A stretch of DNA of 64,000 nucleotides from F1-120-MAGs238 sp964484185 (GTDB lineage: Bacteria > Planctomycetota > Phycisphaerae > Phycisphaerales > UBA1924). A program made the position numbers and the translations under genes. The stretch spans positions 82,283 to 146,282 of the forward strand of contig CAZAEQ010000005.1 of assembly GCA_964484185.1 (NCBI GenBank), in the 5' to 3' direction. Shown here in pieces: positions 17,726 through 24,706 of the stretch (position 1 is the stretch's first letter; each line of letters starts with the position of its first letter). The notes beneath the pieces were generated by a model. It saw only the letters and a program-made list of their open reading frames with translations, was not told the DNA's origin and ran no database searches.

Positions 17726-18844
17726 ATGGCAGAATCTACACCAGCACCCGCGCCAGCATCAGCCCCGGAACCCATTCCGCACGCAGTACCTCATCCCGCG
17801 CCAACGCCGAAGCCGACGATTCGCGCAGATGACCCAGCCGTCGTCCAGACGATTGACACCTTAATCGAGCAGTTCGGCGGCGATGCCGACTCCTTCAACG
17901 GCCGCCTCGTCCGCGAACTTGTGCAGACCAGTCTCAAGCTCATCCCCGATGGTCGCGACACCGGTGAACTCAAGCTGATGTCCGCCGCCATGAAAGAGCT
18001 TCGCTATGGCTACTGGATCTTCGGCAAATACGCCCAGTCCCGCAAAGTCACAATCTTCGGCTCGGCCCGCACGCCCGAAGACCATCCCGATTACACCGCC
18101 TGCGTAAATTTCAGCAAGCTGATGGCGGAAAAAAGCTGGATGGTCATCACCGGTGCAGGGCTGGGAATCATGGCCGCCGGCCACGTTGGTCCGGGCAAGG
18201 CTGCAAGCTTCGGCGTTGCAATCCGTCTCCCCTTCGAAACCAACGCGAACCAGGTCATTGCTGGCGATGAGAAACTCATTCACTTCCGCTACTTCTTCAC
18301 CCGCAAACTCATGTTCATCAGTCAGGCTGAAGCAGTGGCCCTCTTCCCCGGCGGCTTTGGAACGATGGACGAAGCCTACGAAACCATGACTCTCGTACAA
18401 ACCGGCAAAACCACCATGGTCCCCATCGTCATGTGCGAGGGTGCTGGCGGTGACTACTGGCACGGGTTTGATCACTGGGTAAAGAAACACCTGCTCGAAA
18501 AGAAGTTCATCAGCCCCGATGATCTCGAGCTCTATCACATCGCCAAAGACCCCGCCGATGCCGCCGAACACATCATGCAGTTCTACCGCAACTATCACTC
18601 CTCGCGATTCGTCAAAGACGAATTCGTCATTCGATTGCAAAAATCTCTCACAGACGCCTCGCTGCACACGCTCAATACCGAATTCGCACAGCTTGTAAAA
18701 AGTGGCTCAATCGTCCAGCGCGGCGCGTACGACGCCGAGGTTGATTCGCGCGAATTGCCGCGACTCTCGTTCAACTTTATCCGCAACCGCTTCGGCGTCC
18801 TCCGCCGCTTTATCAACAGAATAAACGAACTTCCCACGGTTTGA
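17726..18844 (+). CDS. LOG-family Rossmann-fold protein
   Basis: A 372-residue soluble protein with the LOG / 'lysine decarboxylase-like' nucleotide-binding core: KVTIFGSARTPEDHPDY, VITGAGLGIM, and the signature PGGFGTMDEAYE at about residues 208-219. Proteins of this group hydrolyse nucleoside 5'-monophosphates to free base and ribose phosphate (cytokinin-activating type). It is longer than the ~190-residue single-domain enzymes, with a Pro/Ala-rich N-terminal extension and a C-terminal region of about 100 residues whose role is not clear. The ATG at 17726 is preferred over an in-frame TTG at 17696; GGAG lies 12 bases upstream. A lipoprotein gene follows after four bases. Confidence 0.85.
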   Translation: MAESTPAPAPASAPEPIPHAVPHPAPTPKPTIRADDPAVVQTIDTLIEQFGGDADSFNGRLVRELVQTSLKLIPDGRDTGELKLMSAAMKELRYGYWIFGKYAQSRKVTIFGSARTPEDHPDYTACVNFSKLMAEKSWMVITGAGLGIMAAGHVGPGKAASFGVAIRLPFETNANQVIAGDEKLIHFRYFFTRKLMFISQAEAVALFPGGFGTMDEAYETMTLVQTGKTTMVPIVMCEGAGGDYWHGFDHWVKKHLLEKKFISPDDLELYHIAKDPADAAEHIMQFYRNYHSSRFVKDEFVIRLQKSLTDASLHTLNTEFAQLVKSGSIVQRGAYDAEVDSRELPRLSFNFIRNRFGVLRRFINRINELPTV

Positions 18845-18848
18845 CATC

Positions 18849-19754
18849 ATGCATCGTCACTCCTTCATTTCTCGTCTTCTCGCTGTCGCGGCACTTTGCA
18901 CCATCGCTTCCTGCGGCAAAGATCAAGCCCAAATCGCGCAGATGCCCGGTACTGCAATCCGCGCATCTTCAATTCCGCTCCCCGCAACTCGCGGCCTGGA
19001 AATGTACTGGTGGGGTTTCGATGACAACGGAGATGCCGCCGCATTGGCCCGCAAGCTCCAGCAATACGTCTCCAATTCAGTCCCGATTTCTGACAAGGTG
19101 CAGGAGGCCTGGAAGCGCAACGGCTTGCGCATGATCTCTGTGCCGCGCGATGCCGTACTCGCCATCGAAGAAGCGCTTAGGGTCAACGGTGTACAGCGCA
19201 AATCGCTTGGCGAAGTAAGTGCATGGGCAACGCTTGCCTCCGGACCCGCATGGACCGGTGTTCAACAGCTGCAGATGTCCGAGGGCGAACTTGCTCTCGA
19301 TAGCGGCCGCCTTCGCCTGATAGCCAGAGCCTGGACAGTTCCGGATATCCTTGAAGGTCGCAATGGCGAAGCGGGAATATTGCGATATGTCACTCGAATA
19401 GAGATGGGCGTGCAGCATCAGGAACGCGAAGGGCGATCCCGCGAATTGTTTCGCGAAAGCACCGACCTCAGCGACATCCACGAAGCTGGCCTGGTGCTCT
19501 CTCGCACCATCGCAGGCTTCGATGTCTGGCCCAATGAAGCAATTCTGATTTTCCCCGAGCCGCCAGGCGCTGACCTGCTCTCGCTTGCCAGCTCTCGCCC
19601 TGAGCCAGAACCGCTCAGCGTTGAAGCCGGACCGGAAGTCCCGCGCATGCCAACCGCGGGCGAACTGCTGCTCGCTGGTCAGGCGCTCGGCAAAGGCCCG
19701 GCTCGTCGCGCGATCATCGTTTTGATGAACGCCAAACCGACCGCCGCGGAATGA
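18849..19754 (+). CDS. Hypothetical lipoprotein
   Basis: A 301-residue exported protein with a lipoprotein signal (lipobox IASC, Cys22). The mature part has no recognised domain. It includes ALARKLQQYVSNSVPISDK and a segment FDVWPNEAILIFPEPP, and ends in a short hydrophobic stretch (ARRAIIVLMN). It begins four bases after the LOG-family gene, so the two are co-transcribed; a functional link is not evident. It may be a membrane-anchored periplasmic factor. Confidence 0.75.
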   Translation: MHRHSFISRLLAVAALCTIASCGKDQAQIAQMPGTAIRASSIPLPATRGLEMYWWGFDDNGDAAALARKLQQYVSNSVPISDKVQEAWKRNGLRMISVPRDAVLAIEEALRVNGVQRKSLGEVSAWATLASGPAWTGVQQLQMSEGELALDSGRLRLIARAWTVPDILEGRNGEAGILRYVTRIEMGVQHQEREGRSRELFRESTDLSDIHEAGLVLSRTIAGFDVWPNEAILIFPEPPGADLLSLASSRPEPEPLSVEAGPEVPRMPTAGELLLAGQALGKGPARRAIIVLMNAKPTAAE

Positions 19755-19913
19755 CGATCGCAGCTTTTTCAGATACTGCATAGCCTCAACCTCACAAGTC
19801 AGCTGCAGCGGATGCTTCCATAATTCTGACGAATTACTAACAGAATACGTTTAGGCTGTCGAGATTCACCCCTTCGAAACCTCAAGATTCGCCAAAACTC
19901 GCCGCCGCGCGGC

Positions 19914-19919
19914 TAAACT
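19914..19919 (+). promoter_or_regulatory. -10-like TAAACT element upstream of atpD
   Basis: TAAACT in the same GGCTAAACTTGC context seen before other genes here. It lies 62 bases before the atpD ATG, giving a leader of about 55 bases. It is a candidate promoter, which would mean atpD has its own transcript. Confidence 0.35.
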
Positions 19920-19981
19920 TGCCCCCCATCCCAAGCACCCGGCTTGAGATGGTCCAATGTCTTACCTTGAGGGCAGTTCGC

Positions 19982-21418
19982 ATGGCCACTACCGGCGTCG
20001 TATCGCAAGTCATCGGTTCCACGTTTGATGCTCAGTTCCCTGAGGATCAGATCCCCGACATCTACAACGCTCTCGAAATCAAAGGCATGACCAAAGCCGG
20101 CGACCTCTTCCTCGTCGGCGAAGTGCAGCAGCACCTCGGCGGCGGCAAGGTTCGCGCGGTCGCCCTCGGTTCCACCGACGGCCTCTCCCGCGGCATGGCT
20201 TGCGTTGATACCGGCGGCCCCGTGACCGTTCCCGTCGGCGAAGGCGTCCTCGGCCGCGTCTTCAATCTTCTCGGTCAGACGATCGACAAGGGCGCACAGG
20301 TCAACACCGGCAAGCGCAATCCCATCCACACTTCACCACCAGAATTCGCCCAGCTCAACCCCAACACCGAAATCCTCGTCACCGGCATTAAGGTCATCGA
20401 CCTCATGTGTCCCTTCGTCCGCGGCGGAAAGATCGGTCTCTTCGGTGGTGCAGGCGTCGGCAAGACCGTCGTTATCCAGGAAATGATCGCACGCGTCGCC
20501 AAGAACTTCGGCGGCTACTCAGTGTTCGCCGGCGTGGGTGAAAGAACCCGCGAAGGCAACGATCTCTGGCGCGAAATGAAAGAAGCTGAATACACCGACG
20601 CGCAGGGCAACAAGACCTGCGTGCTCGATAAGGTGGCCATGGTGTTCGGTCAGATGAACGAGCCCCCGGGCGCACGTCTTCGCGTTGCTCTCTCGGCTCT
20701 CACAATGGCCGAAGAATTCCGCGATGCATCAGGTAAAGAAACCCTGATGTTCGTCGACAACGTCTTCCGCTTTACTCAGGCCGGTTCCGAAGTGTCCGCT
20801 CTCCTCGGCCGTATGCCCTCCGCCGTAGGTTACCAGCCGACGCTCTCAACCGAAATGGGTGCGCTCCAGGAACGCATCACTTCAACAACCAAGGGCGCTA
20901 TTACATCGGTGCAGGCCATCTACGTGCCCGCCGACGACTTGACTGACCCTGCTCCTTCAACAACATTCGCCCACTTGGACGCGTTCATCGTGCTCTCACG
21001 TTCGATCGCAGAAAAGGGCATCTATCCCGCAGTCGATCCGCTCGGCTCAACCTCGCGGATCCTGGATCCGCAGATCATCGGCCAGCGCCACTACACCGTC
21101 GCCACCCGCGTGCAGCGCGTCCTCCAGCGTTACAAAGATCTCCAGGACATCATCGCCATCCTCGGTGTCGATGAACTTTCTGAAGATGACAAACTCACCG
21201 TCTCCCGCGCCCGCAAGCTCGAGCGCTTCCTCTCCCAGCCCTTCCACGTCGCCGAACAGTTCACCGGCTTCAAGGGTGTCGACTCGCCGCTGGATGCGAC
21301 GATCGACAGCTTCGAGCGCATCTGCAACGGCGAAGGCGACAGTCTCCCCGAAGGCGCGTTCATGTACGTCGGTACACTCGACGATGCCAAGGCCAAGGCT
21401 GAGAAGATGAAGGGCTGA
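19982..21418 (+). CDS. atpD: F1Fo ATP synthase beta subunit
   Basis: The catalytic beta subunit of the F1 part of ATP synthase, 478 residues. The Walker A motif GGAGVGKT is at about residues 155-162, followed by GERTREGNDLWREM, the Walker B region TLMFVDNVFRF and the F1 signature PAPSTTFAHLDA. The ATG at 19982 is preceded by GAGGG at eight bases and matches the usual beta N-terminus (GVVSQVIGSTFDAQF). A longer TTG start at 19919 is unlikely. Oddly, no other ATP synthase gene is next to it: a lipoprotein gene precedes and a terminator follows, so the usual alpha-gamma-beta-epsilon order is broken. Function is certain from sequence; its genomic isolation is unusual. Confidence 0.96.
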   Translation: MATTGVVSQVIGSTFDAQFPEDQIPDIYNALEIKGMTKAGDLFLVGEVQQHLGGGKVRAVALGSTDGLSRGMACVDTGGPVTVPVGEGVLGRVFNLLGQTIDKGAQVNTGKRNPIHTSPPEFAQLNPNTEILVTGIKVIDLMCPFVRGGKIGLFGGAGVGKTVVIQEMIARVAKNFGGYSVFAGVGERTREGNDLWREMKEAEYTDAQGNKTCVLDKVAMVFGQMNEPPGARLRVALSALTMAEEFRDASGKETLMFVDNVFRFTQAGSEVSALLGRMPSAVGYQPTLSTEMGALQERITSTTKGAITSVQAIYVPADDLTDPAPSTTFAHLDAFIVLSRSIAEKGIYPAVDPLGSTSRILDPQIIGQRHYTVATRVQRVLQRYKDLQDIIAILGVDELSEDDKLTVSRARKLERFLSQPFHVAEQFTGFKGVDSPLDATIDSFERICNGEGDSLPEGAFMYVGTLDDAKAKAEKMKG

Positions 21419-21452
21419 GAACTTCGCTTCGCAGTTTCCGATAATCATTAGA

Positions 21453-21480
21453 CCCCGGCAATCGCCGGGGTTTTTCTTTT
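21453..21480 (+). terminator. Rho-independent terminator of atpD
   Basis: A 7-bp G+C stem (CCCCGGC / GCCGGGG) with a 4-base loop and a following T-run (21471-21480), 35 bases after the atpD stop. It shows that no downstream ATP synthase gene is read with atpD. Confidence 0.93.
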
Positions 21481-21673
21481 GGTCAACACTTCCAGATGGG
21501 TCAGTGATACTCAATCGCTGTGTAGTCTGAGTGATTCGCGGCGGAGCCAGAAACCCGCTTTTTGAAGCCGAAACCAAGAAGCCGGTCCCTCTGTGAGCAA
21601 ACTCACGTTAATTCTCTTTTCATCTAACGACTCCTCTGATATGCTGAGCGAGCCTTGGCACAAAGGGAGTTCC

Positions 21674-23143
21674 ATGCACCCCACAAAAAGCTCGCCTAGA
21701 ACAACCTGTTCCCTCCTTATCACTCTGGCCTCCGCTTCGCTGGGCCTCCCCGCGCTCGCACAACCTCTTCCGCCGCTTCCACCCCCCGTTCACTTCGTTG
21801 AAATTGTCGGCGCCTTCGGCCAGATCGCACGTGAAGAGCGTGCAGTGCCTTTGAACCTCGCGGTCGACTGGGTTGGGCAGTGGGGAGACCTCGACTACTC
21901 CATGCAGGCCACAGCCGAGACCTCCGGCGGTTTCCGGCCCACGGCTGCCGCACAGGCCGAGGTCGGCAGCAGCGGCAGCGTCCAGTTTAACTTCAGGGCC
22001 GATTCCACTATTTATTACTACGCGCGCATTCGCCCTCGCGGCAACCCGCCGCCGGGAAGCTACTCCGTCCCCGCTCGTGCTCACGCCCGCGGCGAGGCCA
22101 TCGGCAATGCCTTCGCCCACGTCCGCTTCAACTCTGGATTCCCCATTACTGCTGAAGCATTCGGCACGAATGACATTCAGTCCTTCGATCTTTCCGTGCC
22201 TCTCACCTTCTACCCCTCTAGTCCCGAATCAAATGTGGTCTATGTGCAGTTGCGAGCCTTCGCCAGGGCCTATCACAACCACCCTTCCTACGCCTCTTCC
22301 TCGCAGGCCTACGCCGACCCATTCTTCAGCTTCGATCAGGCCGCATTCGACCTCGAGCAAGGCGCCAACACCTTCCCCCTCGCCGACTACTTCGAGTTCG
22401 AATACAGCGAGTATCTGCTCAACCCGCCCGCTGTTCCCACCATCACTGAGCACCCTCTGGATCAAACATTGTGCGAAGGTGGTGCGGCAACGTTTACCGC
22501 CGCCGCCACCAGCACCGCCCCCCTGACGTACCAATGGCGCCTCGATGGAGGCGCCCTTTCTGACGGCGGCGAATTTTCCGGCACAACGACTCCAACACTC
22601 ACCATCGACCCCACTGTGTGGTACTACTCCGGAAATTACGATTGCCTCATTTCCAACATCGCCGGTGCTGTTGCAACCAATCCCGCAATCCTCACCGCGA
22701 GCATGCCAATTACGATCAACTATCCGCCGCAACCGGTCGAAGTCGCCACGGGCCAGCTTGCAACCTTCACCGTCTACACCTCCGGCACCGAACAGATGTA
22801 TCAATGGCGCAGGAATGGAGTCAGCCTGATCGACGATGGACGCATCACAGGCGCGACGACAAGCACTCTATCCATCGACCTCGCACAGGCCTCAGATGCT
22901 GGCGTGTACGAGGTCATGGTGTCCAACATCTGTAATTCCCAAACAAGCGAATCCGCGTTGCTGACCGTGACAGGCAGCTGCACCGCCGACTTCAACGGCG
23001 ACACTGCTGTGGATTTCTTCGATTATCTCGATTTCGTCGATGCCTTCAGTTCACAACTTCCCGCCGCGGATTTCAACCATGACAGCAGCATCGACTTCTT
23101 CGACTACCTCGACTTTGTCGACGCTTTCAGCACCGGGTGCTGA
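21674..23143 (+). CDS. Secreted GC-type dockerin protein with two Ig-like domains
   Basis: A 489-residue exported protein. The start at 21674 follows GGGAG and gives a signal peptide (MHPTKSSPRTTCSLLITLAS... LAQ); longer in-frame starts exist upstream but lack a site. An N-terminal beta-rich domain of unknown family (about 40-250) is followed by two Ig-like domains (PLTYQWRLDGGALSDGGEF and MYQWRRNGVSLIDDGRI) and the twin dockerin module starting CTADFNGDTAVDFF and ending STGC. Ig domains with YQW-type strands usually act as spacers or binding modules. It is co-oriented with the hydrolase gene 26 bases downstream. No catalytic motif is seen. Confidence 0.85.
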   Translation: MHPTKSSPRTTCSLLITLASASLGLPALAQPLPPLPPPVHFVEIVGAFGQIAREERAVPLNLAVDWVGQWGDLDYSMQATAETSGGFRPTAAAQAEVGSSGSVQFNFRADSTIYYYARIRPRGNPPPGSYSVPARAHARGEAIGNAFAHVRFNSGFPITAEAFGTNDIQSFDLSVPLTFYPSSPESNVVYVQLRAFARAYHNHPSYASSSQAYADPFFSFDQAAFDLEQGANTFPLADYFEFEYSEYLLNPPAVPTITEHPLDQTLCEGGAATFTAAATSTAPLTYQWRLDGGALSDGGEFSGTTTPTLTIDPTVWYYSGNYDCLISNIAGAVATNPAILTASMPITINYPPQPVEVATGQLATFTVYTSGTEQMYQWRRNGVSLIDDGRITGATTSTLSIDLAQASDAGVYEVMVSNICNSQTSESALLTVTGSCTADFNGDTAVDFFDYLDFVDAFSSQLPAADFNHDSSIDFFDYLDFVDAFSTGC

Positions 23144-23169
23144 ACGGCCTTAAAAATGAGTACACAACC

Positions 23170-24582
23170 ATGATTCGGTCACGGATTCGGTCACATTTCA
23201 GCGCCATATCGGCTCGAAGCCTCGTACTGATCGGACTGCAGGCGGCCTTCGCGCCACTCATCGCTGCCGCTCAAGACCTGTCGCTTCCGGGCCCATATCC
23301 CGCCAGCACTCGCACGGTCACAGTGACTCGAAGCAATGCAACGACCTTTTCTGCGACCATGTATTACCCTGGCGCTTCAGCCAGCGCTTCAGCACCCTTT
23401 CACCCTGCTTGCCCCGCGGCCCCGATTATCACGTTCGGTCACGGATTTTTTCAGCCTGTTTCGGCATATGCATCCACACTCTCGCACCTTGCCACACATG
23501 GCTACGTTGTGATCGCGACCACCAGTGAAAGCGGCCTGCTGCCAAATCACAGCAATTTTGCGGCGGATATCTCTCAGTGCATCACTTTTCTGGAGCAGCA
23601 GAACGCCCTTCCAAGTTCATTCGTTTTTCAGCACATCGATACACAACACATCGGCATCAGTGGCCACTCGATGGGTGGCGGGGCGTCGATTCTGGCAAGC
23701 GCGAGCGATCCGAGAATTGATTGCCTTGCGACAATGGCGGCGGCAGATACCAGTCCATCTTCAGTCACCGCCGCAGCCAACGTCAATGTGCCAATGCTGC
23801 TCATCAGCGGATCATCCGACACCATCGTGCCCCCGGCCAACAATCAGGCCCACTATTCCTCTGCACGCGCACCGAAGTCGTTTCCTCTTATCAGTGGCGG
23901 GTTTCATTGCGGATTTGAGGATTCCACATCCTTCGGCTGCGACACATCCGCAACACTTTCGCGGGCCGACCAACTTGCAATCACGCGCCGGCTGATCACG
24001 GGGTGGATGAATCTCTATCTCAAGGCTGATCAGACCCGATGGTCAGAAATCTGGGGACCGGGTCGCACCGCCGACGCGCGAGTTTCGTGGACGAGTGATT
24101 CCGGAGTTGCGGTGACACGAGAATCATCTTTGCCCATCGTACTTACGCAGGGCACGCCACTCCAGGTGTCGATGGTTGTCAGGAATACTTCGCCGCGAAC
24201 ACAACGAATCCGCGTTTTCGGCGAAACAAGTGCGCCGGGCTGGATCTTCTCCGGCCAGACATCGTTAGACCTTGCGAGTGGCGCGGCCTCAACACTGCCT
24301 CTGACGGTGACAGCACCGCTTTCGGGAGTGTTTCAGACTTCGAACCTGATCCTCTCCGCGCGTGCTGAGGGCGATGGCGGGTCGCGTTCGTGGCTGGCGG
24401 CAACTGCCACCGCATTCTGTCCCGCCGATTTCAACATGGATCAATCCACCGACTTCTTTGACTACCTTGACTTTGTCGATGCCTTTGCCTCGCACCTTCC
24501 ATCATCAGATTTTAACCGTGATTGGGTAATCGATTTCTTCGACCACCTCGACTTTGTCGACGCTTTTAGTGCTGGTTGTTGA
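23170..24582 (+). CDS. Secreted alpha/beta hydrolase (PET-hydrolase-like fold) with GC-type dockerin
   Basis: A 470-residue exported hydrolase. After the signal peptide comes an alpha/beta-hydrolase domain of the dienelactone-hydrolase / cutinase-like group: oxyanion region ITFGHGFFQP, nucleophile Ser167 in GHSMGGG, Asp217 in SGSSDTIVPP and His246 in GGFHCGF. Relatives cleave esters, including plant and synthetic polyesters; the substrate here cannot be told. A beta-sandwich (about 290-415) and the twin dockerin (starting CPADFNMDQSTDFF, ending SAGC, one loop with DHLDF) follow. The start at 23170 has no ribosome binding site and lies 26 bases after the previous stop, so translation may be coupled. 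Confidence 0.85.
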   Translation: MIRSRIRSHFSAISARSLVLIGLQAAFAPLIAAAQDLSLPGPYPASTRTVTVTRSNATTFSATMYYPGASASASAPFHPACPAAPIITFGHGFFQPVSAYASTLSHLATHGYVVIATTSESGLLPNHSNFAADISQCITFLEQQNALPSSFVFQHIDTQHIGISGHSMGGGASILASASDPRIDCLATMAAADTSPSSVTAAANVNVPMLLISGSSDTIVPPANNQAHYSSARAPKSFPLISGGFHCGFEDSTSFGCDTSATLSRADQLAITRRLITGWMNLYLKADQTRWSEIWGPGRTADARVSWTSDSGVAVTRESSLPIVLTQGTPLQVSMVVRNTSPRTQRIRVFGETSAPGWIFSGQTSLDLASGAASTLPLTVTAPLSGVFQTSNLILSARAEGDGGSRSWLAATATAFCPADFNMDQSTDFFDYLDFVDAFASHLPSSDFNRDWVIDFFDHLDFVDAFSAGC

Positions 24583-24706
24583 GGAGAGGCTCATCTTCCA
24601 GCGGTTTCGGGTTCTGTTGTGCTAACCGGTATTTTCGTAAACTTATCTGTTAATGCAGTTCTTGTAATTATCGCCTTTGAGGCCGCTACCCCGGAAGGAT
24701 ATCACC

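Noticed and set aside
19919..19981. Longer N-terminus of AtpD from a TTG at 19919
   Set aside because: The extension does not match the usual beta-subunit N-terminus, and the ATG at 19982 has GAGGG at eight bases.
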